A DNA stretch of 64,000 bases from Lepas anatifera (taxonomy: Eukaryota > Arthropoda > Thecostraca > Lepadidae): the NCBI GenBank assembly GCA_034440635.1, contig JAOTON010001700.1:186001-250000 (forward strand). The letters are read 5' to 3'. Every line of letters starts with the position of its first letter. The stretch's first letter is position 1. Under the pieces are notes generated by a model that did not search any database, had not been told where the DNA came from, and saw only the letters and a list, made by a program, of their open reading frames with translations. Positions 12,936 to 26,200 of this stretch are shown piece after piece. The position numbers were made by a program, and so were the translations under genes.

Positions 12936-14404
12936 GATTGTAGACATATTTGCTTCAAAGCATCACGTCATGGCTGAAAAATATCATTCTGTGCACGATA
13001 TTGTACAAAATGAGACTTACCTCTGTCCAGCAATGGACGTGCGTTCAGAGGCTCCTGTGAAAATCCTTCCAATCTTTTTTAAGCGCCCCTAATCTGTGCT
13101 CAAAGTGAGCTTAAAACGATCTTTAGAACACGTGGATGACTGTATCCAACAGTAACAAATTCTTCTCACTACTTCATCAACTTTGCATAGTATGGGCTGT
13201 TCTGCGCGGCCAAACTTGGGGCTTCAGTCCATGTTGCCGTCATCTAGCTGACACACATGGACTCCTGGTTTTGGCCACCAGTACAATGAACGCCTGAACC
13301 TTCGCAGCCCCAGTATGCTTCTTCACTCTCGCTAGCTCTCAGCGGAATCTGTCGGTCATCAGACTCAGCTTAAGCTTCTCCTCTTGATCCGTTATCACCG
13401 CTAGGTCTGTCGATGTGGCTTCTCCCGTAAACCATGCCAAATGCAGCGTGGCTTCTTCAGGCCCCTCAGCGTCAAAACCTGAGTTGGATCGATATAGAAG
13501 CACGTGTCAACGTAAAGTGAAAAGGGTCAGCTATTCCCCTCAAATTTTGCTCGGATCACGACGCCAAAGCTTTGTGGCCAGCTCTGCCTGCAATGGTATG
13601 AACACTGAAAATGGCGCGAGACGACGAGTAAGTTTTTTCAATCGCGGGTCGAGCACGCGCACGCAATCTCCGGACTTTGACGTAGGATCAAAATACACTG
13701 GGGGTTTCGAATGATTCTGCAGCTAAAGCTCCCATATTCCTCGTTATTTCTGGTGACAGAATATATTGATTCCAAGTATAAAATGAAACTTTGATGAGGA
13801 TATTAATAGCTCTTTCAATTTCGTGGCTAGAATAGGTCGAGCACCTATGGTAAAATGATGTTTTGTGGTGTAAAAAAGATCCTACTTGTAATACCATATT
13901 GGTATCATATTAAGCTTCTTCCCACCATGTTTAGAAGCCGAGAATCATTTTAAGCTGTCAAGGCCTACAAAAACACTTCCTGTGCTGGAATTATGCTGGG
14001 AAGAGGATCTAATGAGAGCAAGCATGCTCAAATGTTCCTTTAATAAGGTTTCACAGGGGCGACTGACATTTGGCATTCTAATGGTGACGCCGTGGCAGGT
14101 GAAATTGCTGATATGTTTGCCCGACGATACGGACTGTTTGCTGCTGTGTGTTAACTAGTGGTGGGTTCCTGTACTGCTTGGCTTGGGTTTTTTTTAGGTT
14201 TCATGGCATCATTTTATGCTCGAGCAGACCGTGATTCCGGATTAGATAGAGCACATAGGAATAAAAATTTTCTCAGTGTGGGTAACCGACTGTGGGTGAT
14301 TGAGTGGCTGAGAGGGGATGCATACGCCTGATGTTAACAAAACAATGTCAGAGTTGAATTTTGGAAAGACATCATTGATATTTATTGTGGTGATTTCGGG
14401 GGGT
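10611..14404. other. Intergenic DNA without a supported gene
   Basis: Contains the TA tract at 12889. Short frames (for example near 13415-13714) have no domain and no splice support. Confidence 0.55.
12889..12935. repeat. (TA)n microsatellite
   Basis: Nearly pure alternating TA. Confidence 0.95.
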
Positions 14405-14860
14405 GGGGAATATAACGTGTGTTGCGATCATTGGGTGGACTTCCGCCCGGTGACGCTTTGCCATGGTCACGCCCTCAGCCGAGGTTTTCCGTCGTGCGGA
14501 GCGGCAGTGGTTCATTTGTATTTGTATTTGTATTTGTATCATTCTTGAGCACATCCAATCATTTTGGTTTTTCATGGCTCGTGTCACAGTAGATAGATGT
14601 GAATAAAGTGGGAAAAATACACCCACACACCCACAGACACATCTTTCACACATTTACATATACAATAATCGATACAAGTGGTCACTGGTTAGGGGTTGTG
14701 CATGTGTGCCTGCAGTCGTCGCTTAAATGAGCAGCTTCATGTTCTCTGTGAGCGTGTAAGTAAGCCCGAGAGTCACGCAGATCCGAACGGATTTGAGGAT
14801 GATACGGCCGAGCGAGTAAGGATGAACATTGCTTCGGAAAGGTTATGCACGGATCTTTAG
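14405..14860 (-). repeat. Dispersed repeat, second copy with about 230 bp of extra sequence
   Basis: The two halves match 10385-10610 on the opposite strand. Between them (about 14515-14745) is extra sequence that starts with a TTTGTA microsatellite. Confidence 0.7.
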
Positions 14861-15686
14861 CTCGGCTTGCACCTCTGATAATACTGGCCGGCTGACATGT
14901 GCAGTGCCAGTGTTCACTAATTTTGGGGGTGCTGTACGATCTGTAAGACCGGGCTACATCACGAATAGCTGTCGTTATCGTCTAGACTCAGCTTCCATAT
15001 TTTAAGAAGGGCGATTCGAGTGTTGTCTTGAAACTACACTCATTGTGGTGTTGAACGCACGCTTGCCCATTGTCAAGCGCTCGCCGAGCAAAAAAGCAAG
15101 TGGGATATGAAAACAACGCCCGATTTGGGGCTCTGAAAGATGTGAATTTAGTCCAGAAGTTACCAACAACTATTCGTACTGAAAAGAGTTATTGCTGTGC
15201 CGAAACAGCGTGCCTTCCCACCCGCCCCCCGGCCTGGCTGCGGGCGACCTGTCATCTTTCACAAGGTCAACGGGTTCACAGAAGTAGCCGTGTTGAATGC
15301 GTATTCGTCATCGAGACAACGGAGCTGCGGCGAAGGAATCCTTTCAGAAGTGCATGGAGGTGTGGCAAAGAGTAGGCAATGGGGAAGTTTGATGAACTCC
15401 AAGGGATTACTTGGAATGGGCGATTTTGTAGTTTGTGCATAGTTAAGTTTGGATTTGAAAATACATTTTGTGAAACCAGCCCCAAAGCTGTCCTGGTGCA
15501 CCTCGTATATATAAAAGTGGCCTTTGTGGCCGCTTTTTCGGTCATGTTATGCCCTTTCCTTGACGATATTTTGCGTACGCCTCTTACTTTGGGTCAGGGG
15601 TATGAGGGAGGCCCAGGATAGATCATTTTGAAGTTTGCTGGATCAGCAACGGATGGGTTTTTGAAGGGGTACTGAGATATGGGAGC

Positions 15687-16696
15687 TTAACTCGCGTCCC
15701 GCTGGGGTCCGTCCCTGGCATGACAAGCCCCGCTGGAGGACGTTTCCCCCCGTATCTCATTTTCCATGAAAGTTAAAGGAAAATTACGGACGGCGTTCGA
15801 AAGCTCTTGAAAAGACGAAGACAAATTATACGAAGCATTTTTGTCAGGTCAATATTGAGGTCAGCAAAGGTCAAAGAAGGTTCCATAGGCTTACAACAGG
15901 GTGGTGCATGTTTACCCCTCTAGATTCTTACTCGACGAAGCTACAGCAAATATTTATGCATCATTTGATTTCTCTGTGGAAAATCGAATGATATATAATA
16001 TTACCTTGCTAGGTCAAATTGTCAAAATGACTTGACCTCGACCTAGGTCAGGGTCACACGGTGACCTGGTAAGGTCATGTTGCATATCAATCGACTCCCC
16101 GTGACAATATAAACACAATGCAAGAAAAATAGGAGCTTTATCTCAATTAAGTGAGAAGTTATTGGCAAAACAATCACTATGTTCCTGTGACCTGACACAT
16201 GACCTTTGAGAGGTCAGATGGTCAAAAATCAACTTTATGGCCAAGATTGTGGCAAGAATTCACGTTTTGAGGATTTTCAGGCTTATGTATATAGTTTTTA
16301 CTGTAAAAAAAATCCTTTTTATTTTTCACCATAGACTTACCTAGGTATAATGGGTGACCAAAAATTGACCCCACCTTTGGTCATCAGTATCAAAATTCCG
16401 AGGTAGCAGATTTGTAGTCCCTAATGACCTTATCATATCGTGAAAATTAGAAACTGACAGATTGAGATGTTCCTTAGACACTGCTTCAAACTAGAGATTT
16501 TGGATTTGAGGTCGGATCACTTGACCTTAAATAGCTCCTTGACCTGACATGGCCTGAGCTAAAAAAATGGTCAGATGCGTCGAATTGATCAGGGATAAGG
16601 CACTGTAAGTTTCGTTTTTCTGCGTTTCTTTGCCTGTGCGTTATTGGGGAAAGCCAGGAGGGGGTCCAATTTCGCCCCCAGCGGGGCGCGTGTTAA
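15687..16696. mobile_element. TTAA-flanked (piggyBac-like) non-autonomous element, copy A
   Basis: Starts TTAACTCGCGTCCCGCTGGG and ends CCCCAGCGGGGCGCGTGTTAA in near-inverted form. The interior is rich in AGGTCA/TGACCT words. No transposase frame. Same subfamily as the copy at 55.4-56.4 kb but in opposite orientation. Confidence 0.75.
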
Positions 16697-17664
16697 CAAA
16701 TTCTAAGGCCAAGTGAGCCCTTGCTGGTGTTGTTTATGTTTTCTCTTTCAAATGAAGTGGAGACAGAATTGAAAACTGTTACCCAACATGGAAAGCTCGT
16801 GGGTGATGGAAGAACATGGGTTATTTTCATGACTCTGTTTGCAATTATAGTCAGGATACGGGCACGTTTAACGATTTATCGCGCTGCAGAAACCGGCAGG
16901 TAGAGAATAAATGGTTTGGTAGCGGTTTCTCTCTAAAGCCAAATGGCGATTTAAAAACCATGTAGTGATTCTGTCGAGTGCGATGCGTTTTATAAGAGTT
17001 ACAATTCTCCTCCACACATTATATTGCCATCATAAAGGTACACACAGTTGTGTGCGTCATATCACAATCCCCTCCTATCCCGAATGCTGCCCTCTACAGT
17101 AAACTAGCAACAGTAACTTCGCGTACAGAACGGCAGATTGATCGTCTGTGCAGATTCAGTTCGGTCTTCGGTGCCGGATCGATCTTCCGACAACACAACA
17201 CGCAAGACATGAGCAACACAACAAAATGAGCATCGGAAAGTATCCAGCAACAACTTTGCATAGTTTAGCTACGTTAAACAATTGAGCAATGTCTAACCGA
17301 GGTTGGAACTGAAGCGGTAGACCTGAGAGTCTCTGTACTGAAGCCCCAGCCTCTGCAACGTTTGTGCTTCCTTAATGGACACGCCATGACATGAACGTGC
17401 GTTGAAAGCTGCATATCATTCTGGCTGATGGCAAAACAAAGTGGCAATGAGGCACGGTCGCGAGAGGTGTAGCCAGGAGTGTCGAAGGAGGGGGAGGCGT
17501 CCACCACTTTTTGTTAGATATTTCCCAATCTCAGCCAGATTTAGAAAAAGTTAGATATTTTGTTTCGAGTAGGCGCGAAACATCATAAGGAGTCGAAAGA
17601 TGAAAAGGTTTGGTTTCATAAGTCGTAGTCTTCTATCAGCGATGATGTAAAATTTTACCCGCAG

Positions 17665-17908
17665 TCTCCGTCGCCCGAGCATTTGGCTAGTGAGGACGCC
17701 ACTGGTCTAGCTGTCCGGCACGGCCCCCGGCGTCCATCCGTTGCGCTCCTCTCCCTGTTCTGGACTGCAGAGTGCTCCCACACTGGCATGACTCTGCTGT
17801 GTGAGGCACGCGCATCTCGGACAGAAACGCTCGAAAACACGCCCCGGGCGGTGCTCGACATCAGGCACTACCGCCTGCTCAAACGCTTGGAAAACAGCAC
17901 GACGCTAG
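17665..17908 (+). CDS. Candidate internal exon of an unidentified plus-strand gene
   Basis: The 244-nt stretch is open in one frame, preceded by a good acceptor (TTTTACCCGCAG) and followed by a good donor (GCTAG|GTGAGA), phases 0 to 1. It encodes SPSPEHLASEDATGLAVRHG, then a hydrophobic patch (VALLSLFW), two cysteines, and ends in HYRLLKRLENSTTL. Base composition is GC-richer than the flanks. I do not recognise the family. No partner exon could be found, so this could be chance or part of a gene whose other exons lie far away. Confidence 0.35.
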
Positions 17909-18652
17909 GTGAGAAATTACTTTCATCGGTGGATTCAAGGGGCAAAGGTAGGCAAATACCCCGCTCGCCCCCCCCCTCTCCTCCCACCCTTGAAACATTC
18001 AGCCCCCCCTCCATAAAAACCATTTGCCTCCCCTCAGGAGGTGAGTAGCGGTGCCCCACGCTGGATTCGGCGTTATAAGGAGGGGTTTACGAATGGTTCC
18101 TATTGTATAACTGGCGTCTGCTCCCACCCACGGGTTTCTCCATCAGGAAGCTTGAATCGGCCTCTAATTACTTTTATCGTCATGTTTGGAATTACCAGGC
18201 CAAAGGGCACTGCGACACAAATATCGGTACCGTCAACAAACACCACAGCGGTTCAAAGAGCTTTAAGCACGTACATGTTTCAATAATCAGTTCATCCTGG
18301 TGATGAGGCCAGCAGAGTGCAACGTTCCGTGACAGCTTGAGGTTCCGAGAAATGGTGACAGGCGCTGGTCAGGACACAGAGTAAAAATAGACACAACCGG
18401 ACGCTTAGGCAGAATGTTCGGCCCAGGTGTCTGACATGTCGTGCTCAAGACTGGATGTGGTCTTCGCACGAATCGCCAGATGTTGGAAGGCGCTGTAAAT
18501 GGCTTGCAGTGACACAAAGAACTCAATCAGTTGAAAAATAAAGTCACGAAAAATGTTTTCCTAAGCCACGACGAACCTCAGGTAAAATTGTAAAAATACA
18601 AAAGTAAAATTGCAAAAGTGAGAACAACGAATGCGCACAAAACTTCTAAATA

Positions 18653-18654
<2 letters not shown>

Positions 18655-18708
<54 letters not shown>
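18655..18708. repeat. (TA)n microsatellite
   Basis: Pure alternating TA over about 50 bp. Confidence 0.95.
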
Positions 18709-18712
<4 letters not shown>

Positions 18713-20295
18713 CAGGTGACAATTTTCCATTTTTAGCACGCACGCAAAACCTCAACAATGTTGGGGAAATCATATGTCTGTTTTGTCGTCCCGAACCCGT
18801 TAGAATCGGTCCGAATTTATCAGGGTGGTTTTGGGCGCAAATGTTAAACGGAGGAAGGTATGCTTAAGTAGATTCAGCACTCTTTAGCTACCAGCCACAA
18901 TTTCCGGTGTTTAGGAGTGAGTACGCAACAATTGGTATCTCTATGTGTTTTTATTTGCAATAGGTATGTGATGGAACTCGTTCCTACATATCTCTGGGTA
19001 GCAAATGCACGCTTCGGATTTCATGATCGGGGATGTCGGTGCAAAAGTAAAATATCCCTAGCATCGTAAGGTTCGCTTAGCTTTGGTTTCGAGAGTAGCT
19101 TGATAAAGTAGCAGAGCTGAATAGCTGCTATGTGTATTTGTTCGTACGCATGTTCTCAATCGTTCATGGACGCTATGAACAGCAGAAATACGGTATCCGT
19201 TGCACATTGTTTTATTGTTTTAAGACGTTTGCGGTGCCACCTGTAAATTTTTGTCACCTCTACAAATGACAGGTTTTGTGAAGATTACTAGCCACGCATA
19301 TGAGCCCATTATTCATTGCGTCTGTATTATTTTCAGGCAGCGAAGCACCCCACCAGCCCCGCACCCTGTTCAGAGTTATAGAAAACCCCTAGCACTTCAT
19401 CTATGGTGCCAATAGGTCTTAATTCGGGAGAAACGGATAAACCAGTCACATTTGAAGCAACTAATGATCAGGTAGCCTCTAACAGTCGTTAGCCAGGTAG
19501 CGACCAGTTGTGAATCACCTTGAAGAGAAAGTTAGTCCTATTACGCGAATTGTAACTCTTAGAAGTAGTCCTCTTTCTTAAGATAAATTCCACACTTGGA
19601 AGCTATGGAACTTTTTTCTAGATATATCTGAGGTCAGCCTCCTTCTTTGTCTTGTTCGTGAAATATTGATATCTTTATTTTCTAGTTCATATTTAGGGTT
19701 TTAAAATTCCTTTTTGTGCATAAGAAATGCCGCAGTGTGCCTCTGATCCACCTTCTTCCAGTGGGGGAGAGGATGGGGTGGAAACCTCCTCTTGGTCCAG
19801 CTCGTATTGCGGATAGAAATAAAAAGTAATGGGCGCAGATGGCCCGAGAGAAATCATTTCGAAACTATATTAATCTTTTTCGGCCTCGTACGTTAAGATT
19901 ATGACTGGTAAATGTAGTTTGCAGGTCAGTAGTCTTGTTCGGCTCTTTCTTCTGACTACGTTGGGTCCTAGTCGATTTTTAGACGTTATATTATTTATCT
20001 CCTTACGAAATAATTAAACGACGTACGATATGATTAAACTAGGTTAACAATGTTACCCTACCTAACCCAAAGTCAGGTCAAGGTTACCGTCTGACCCATA
20101 TGGTCATTATGCGTGTCAATCAAGTTGCAATTACAACACGCACAAAAATTATGACAAAATTAAATTGCCCACCTTTCTCTGCTAATTTGCTGACCCACAC
20201 TGAGAACCTACTGCATCAGCCCCAGACGGCCTTTCACGGGTCTCTGGTCATACTTTGAGCTCCACTGTGCCGAATTACCTAAGTACGGCAATTTT

Positions 20296-20335
<40 letters not shown>
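20296..20335. repeat. (GA)n microsatellite
   Basis: Pure GA tract of about 20 units. Confidence 0.95.
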
Positions 20336-20339
<4 letters not shown>

Positions 20340-21620
20340 CCTAAGCGGTATTGTTCAGCAATTTCTTATTTCCTATGCATTTCCAAAAAGAGTTAATTAA
20401 CGTTAGTTTGTGGTACTCGCTGCTCTTATTGCGTGCTTTGGATTTCAGACAAATAATTGAAACGTATTCACATCTCTGTCACTTTAAATGTTTCCGGAGG
20501 TGAATTTGCTTGACCTGGCCTTGAGATGATGCCTACCAGTTTTTTATAGAAGTTGTCAAAAAGTCAAGAATAAGGCTGGCAAGTTTGGCGGGGCACTGCG
20601 CCGATGTTTTATGGGCACCTCTAAAAAACCGTAGGTAGTGTTCAAACACCCCCACTAGGGCGAGGGCAAAAACCAGCAATACTGTGTTGGTCCTGAATCC
20701 TTATTCATCATCCGTGAAATCAATTGCAAAATGCGTCGCATAATGCACTTTTGGAGATACGGGTAGAACACCGATTCCTTCCTCTGAAGTCCTCCTTTCT
20801 GATTCCCTCACGTGCCCAAGTAGCGACAAACAAGTAACTTACGCCAACAGCACACCGGAACGACCATGTTTGTAATACTTAAGTGTAAGATGGAACATAC
20901 AAAATGAGCACAGGAAACAGAGAATTTAACTTCTGTCTTTCAGGCTAGTTTGTAAGATGAGCCGTTAGCCTTAGATATCGTTACTCCAGATGTGATTTTT
21001 CCGGATTATTTCTTAACACGATTATTTGACTCCATTAGATCTCTACCGGCACGAAAAACATCACGTCACCAATGGGAGAGTCAATAAGGATTCAGTAACA
21101 AACATTTGAACCCCAACACTTGTGTCTCTTATTGCACGTAAAAAAGCCTGTGCCCTAGCTCACGGGTCCATCAGAGCAGGCTCAAGCAAGATCATATTCC
21201 TTCCCATGAACAACCGATCTTCGAATTACAGCTATCCACTCAAGTGAAGCAAATGTATGGCGGAGGCTGCGTCCCTTTTGCCTTTAATATCGTTTCTGCG
21301 TCACTTTGTCAGGTTCCCGCGCCGTTTAAGGGAACTGCTGAGAGTATCTGCTCGATCAGATTTATCGATTCAAACTACCCTGTTAATGACGTCTTCGGCA
21401 TTCGCTCTGTAGTAAAAACTCCCAGGGATGAACACCGCCTAAGCTCGCTTCGGCGAAAGCGAGTCTGACTAAACACTAGCGACATCTACAATAAAGATAA
21501 CCACTGGCAGAGACATCTATGAGCATCTTCTTCAACTAGCGGAAATCTCCCTTTCCGCCGCCACGGATGCCTTCTCGTAACACGACTGACACACTGGGGA
21601 GCCAGCCCATTGTCTGTTTC

Positions 21621-21812
21621 TCAGTGGCTGTGGAGCTGTGCGTTATGCACGGAGTGGCCGAGGAGGAACTCGTTGAGGGCGTAGAGACTGGGCGACTCGG
21701 CACAGTTCACCGAGTACCACCAGTCGCAGACAAAGTACTTCTGGTTGAATATGGTGCCCGGCGGGCAGAGCATTGAGTCTTGCCGGCCGTCCGGATGACA
21801 GATGTGAAATAC
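21621..21812 (-). CDS. Exon 4: second half of the chitin-binding domain and C-terminus
   Basis: The acceptor is GTGACAG|GTA at 21813, phase 0, followed by 63 codons and TGA at 21623-21621. It begins VFHICHPDG and continues through LCPPGTIFNQ and FVCDWWYSVNC, giving cysteines 3-6 of the CBM14 fold with the usual VFHIC and CDWW signatures. The tail is ALNEFLLGHSVHNAQLHSH. Together with exon 3 it makes a complete six-cysteine domain, which is strong evidence that the two exons belong together across a 12-kb intron. The acceptor lacks a normal pyrimidine tract and directly abuts a minisatellite. A possible ATTAAA poly(A) signal lies on the minus strand at 21288-21283. Confidence 0.88.
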   Translation of the reverse strand, partial: VFHICHPDGRQDSMLCPPGTIFNQKYFVCDWWYSVNCAESPSLYALNEFLLGHSVHNAQLHSH

Positions 21813-22682
21813 CTGTCACACAGCGTACAGGGGTCACACACGGTGCCACACAACACACAGTGGTCACACTCGGTGCCACACAACACACAGCGGTCACACA
21901 CGGTGTCACACAACGCACAGCGGTCACACACGGTGTCACACAACGCACGGCGGTCACACACGGTGCCATACAACACACAGCGGTCACACACGGTCACACA
22001 CAGTGCCACACAACGCACAGCGGTACACACGGTGCCATACAACACACAGCGGTCACACACGGTCACACACAGTGCCACACAACGCACAGCGGTCACACAC
22101 TGTGTCACACAACGCACAGCGGTTACACACGGAGCCACACAACGCACGGCGGTCACACACGGTGCCATACAACACACAGCGGTCACACACGGTCACACAC
22201 AGTGCCACACAACGCACAGCGGTCACACACTGTGTCACACAACGCACAGCGGTCACACACGGTGCCACACAACGCACGGCGGTCACACACGGTGCCATAC
22301 AACACACAGCGGTCACACACGGTCACACACAGTGCCACACAACGCACAGCGGTCACACACTGTGTCACACAACGCACAGCGGTTACACAAGGTGCCACAC
22401 AACACACAACAGTCACACACGGTGTCACACAACGCACAGCGGTCACACACGGTGCCACAGGCGAGCTGTGAAAAAGGGTCACGGGGAGGGGCGGGTGGCT
22501 TCCACACTGTCCGCGGAATCAGCGGTCAGCTTCCTTCATGAGGCATCCTGCTCGCTTAAGACACATTTGCACTGAGAAAGTGTCACAGACGGTACACCAG
22601 CTGGTTCAGGACTCTATGTTATTCGTGTTTTTTTTCTTACTTCATTTTACCATAAGCTTTTGGTTTGATCCAGCATCAAATC

Positions 22683-22722
<40 letters not shown>

Positions 22723-22780
22723 TATATAAGTGATATATATATATATATATATATATAAGGTGATATATATAAGGTGATAT

Positions 22781-22847
<67 letters not shown>

Positions 22848-23194
22848 TCGAATAGGTCGGCAATATGTTCTCTTTGAGGCAATGACTGTTAAATTGTATA
22901 GCACTCGCACACTTGGATATTTTTCTTTGGAGTTTTTCTATTTTTCTTGCGTTGGTTTTAATGTCAGCCGTTAATTCGTTTAAAAAGTCACCAAAACTCA
23001 TCAATTAGAACTAGTTTCCACAGTATTTTCAACAGTCATCTTTAGAATTAAATATTTGCTCATAGTTTTCATTTCACATTTCGAAAACATGTTTTTTTAA
23101 ATATCGCGAGAACGAGCATAATAACAGTACCACTTCCTTATTAGCTACCTTACCTATTGTAACATATATATATATATATATTATATTATATATA

Positions 23195-23231
<37 letters not shown>

Positions 23232-26200
23232 GTGGCAATATGTGGCTCTGACCCTCCCTGTTTCAGATCGTGATAAGCCCAACAGTATCACTTACAGTTA
23301 AGACGTGGGAGAGAGTTTTCATTGAAACATTCATTCATTCATCCATCCATTCGTTCATTCATTCAGTCATCCATTCATACATTCATTTACATGACTGACA
23401 TAAAGTGCCTCTCTCTAAAAACAGAAAGTCTTCGGATATGGACTCCTTGTTGCGTTCTGCACATGCCTCATACGATAATTTTAATTATCCTCCCAACTAT
23501 AGGTGGATAGGGACAGGATTTACGATGAGATGCGAGAGAATGGGACCCACAATCAGCGCTGATGAGTCGGTGGTCGACCTGTGTGGGCGCTGAGGACCCC
23601 ACGTTCGACTCCAGGTGACATGTATGCCTGAAAGTTACTCGCGGCCTTCATTTGTCAATTTAATTGGGATTTGTTTGTCCGCTGAAGCTGGTGTTCCAAA
23701 ACTGAAGCCTTGGGTATATTTTGTGTTGAAGTAAATATCTAAACAAAGCCAGGGGTCGTAGTCGACTCAGTGTTGATGCAGCATCGGCTACAGGCAATAT
23801 TTCAGCTAGAAAACTACCCACACAAAAAACATTTTCCGGGATTCCACTTTGTCATCTTCAGCTGGGTCTTTTGAAAATCAAATTCATGTTTAGAGTAATT
23901 ATTTTCGGTAACGTCTCACCCAGATTCGAGCTTGTGCTCTCAGTCAACTCCACTGCCCTTCGCAAAAGTCCACCTTGCTTTGGATTTGCACGCAAACATC
24001 GTCCTAACGTCAAGAAACTTGCTCCTGCAAAGTGAACGAAGAGCGTATGGCTTTGCTGAGCTCGTGTCAATGAGAATTAAAACTTTGATAGTTTACTTCC
24101 TAAGTAAATTAGTTCCACGTTTCTTCAGACTGCTTTCGTTTTCTCCGAAGTCACATATGGTTTTATTTACAATGATACAGTTATTTACCAAGTCCCACAA
24201 CAGCTCCGCGTTCTACTTGGTTCTGATTTTCGGAGCAGTTAGGCAGCTGCCTGGTGTTGTATGTATTTGGATCAGTTTTCCCAGACCCCTGGGTATTCGC
24301 CCCTGGGTGCCAAACTGTCTATATGCTTCCTAGTCCACCGTGGCGCTGCCTTCTTTGCACCGCTGATTATGAGCGGAGCTGACTCCTTCCCTCCCCTTCC
24401 CCATCGCCAGCCGCCACCCGCCTCAGGGCGTTTACTACGTCGGCTGCCCTGACCTCTAACCCCGGAGCACGCGCTCACCGTTGGATGAAGGTGTTTGAGC
24501 CTGGGTTATGCGCTGTCTTTAGAGCCTACCACCTAGCATATATTGCCGAATTATACTTGAGTTGAATACATAGTTCAGCTTGAAATATCAATAATATTGT
24601 GATTTGCTGTTAAGAGCAGAAACATTCAGGAAATACAACTTTAAGTGTGCTTCACTGAAGTTGAAGGCAAACTATAACAAACGATAATCGTTAAGTCCAG
24701 GAGCATCCCCAAGCTTTTCGCGGGGGAGGTGTTACGACCTGACAATGACGTGGGAGGATGGGAAACGAAGACCAAGCACTCGAACATACCTATTAGTTTT
24801 CTTTGAGAATGCTACCAATGCACACCAAATAAACGTCACTCCCTCTGTGGCCGCCCTTCAAACGCCACTTACTTCGCATCACTAATGAATCTAAATCAAT
24901 CGAATCTAAAAGCAACTTGTATGATATCATTATTCATTCGGGGCAGAATGAGGCAGACTCGATGTGTGACAGATTTATCCACGAAGCTGAGCGGTGAAAT
25001 CCGCCCCTGTAACGCCACCATCCCGGGCTGGATGTGTACCGCGGTGCAGCATAACACCAGACAGTAAGCGCGTTGAAGAACGGTCTACCATCGCCCGGCA
25101 CGAGCCCGCCGGTGCAGCATACCTAGCCAAAATGTAGAATTTGCTCAGCGGCGCAGCACAGCCACAGGCAAGACAGCGGCGCAGCTCAGCAAGGTTTCGG
25201 GAAAAATAAACTAAGGCATCCCTTGCACGCTGCTTCAGATAATGTATAAGAAAAAAATGACCACCTAATTAAGCAGACCACCGTTTTTTATCATCATTGC
25301 ATTACAAATACTTTTGAGTCTGGCAGCTTCCAAAATATCGGACGAAAACGTATCAGGGGTGGCCTTCTCTGAATTACCAAAGTGCTGAGAACCCAGCTAT
25401 TCGAAGGAACAGCCCAAATTGTTATCGTAGCAATATGTTATTTTGACAGGAAGCTGCAGCAATCTCAAGCTGCACAAAAGCCAATGGCAGATGTGATCAT
25501 CCTGCTCTGTCCGTTGGAGTTTAGGGCGCTCCAGCGACTAGGCCATGTCGCTCCTGCTCTGTCCGGAAATATGCATAGTTTGCTACAATATGTAACGTCT
25601 GTGTGCGTTTTTAACGTCAGATGTTTTTGGTGAGATTTTAAAGAAGCATTCTGTATGAATTACATCGCAAAAAACTAGTAATTTTATAACAGCGTAAACA
25701 TTTTCTTTCAAACCCGGCTGCGTCAAATTAACTGTAGACGCAATGTGTTCACGAATCCAATATCAGAGACTGCAGCTGACCGGACGTGGACTCAGTTTAT
25801 CTATCGCTGATCAGTAGTTGGGTTTGGGGCGGGTGTCGGGCCTTTGAATGAATGTGATCAAGGTGTAAAGCCAGCAGTTGCTTTAACACGCGCATTGACG
25901 GGAGGCGGGTGCCCGCCCCCTCTCGAGTTTTTCGGAGGTAGCAGAAAAACGGCGGCGCGTAGCGCCACCGTACTTGGCATACCTTTTTCCTCATCATTTT
26001 TACAACTTCTGTGAAAATTTTAAGGTCAGGTCATCTCAGATCAGGTCACCAGTACAGGTCAAATGACCTTACCTCAAAGTTTAAGATAGCATAAGTCGGA
26101 GCAGAGTGAACTTATCCGATTGAAACTCATATCACATAATGGGCCCACCGAGTTCTCTAAAATATGTTCCGGTATTTTTCGATATCGATGACCTAAGGTC

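Larger units (their letters stand above)
17909..21620. other. Intergenic DNA / putative 3' flank of the heptad gene
   Basis: TA and GA microsatellites and a small AGGTCA-containing segment near 20040-20110, perhaps a decayed TTAA element. The 3' UTR of the heptad gene should occupy the right end, from 21620 leftward. Confidence 0.5.

Noticed and set aside
13415..13714. 99-residue plus-strand frame
   Set aside because: No recognisable domain, no splice support and no compositional difference from its surroundings.
21773..22575. Long open frames on both strands encoding THGATQHTAV-like repeats
   Set aside because: They arise from a 30-bp minisatellite whose period is a multiple of three, lie in an intron, and are open in several frames at once. 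No domain or start context.
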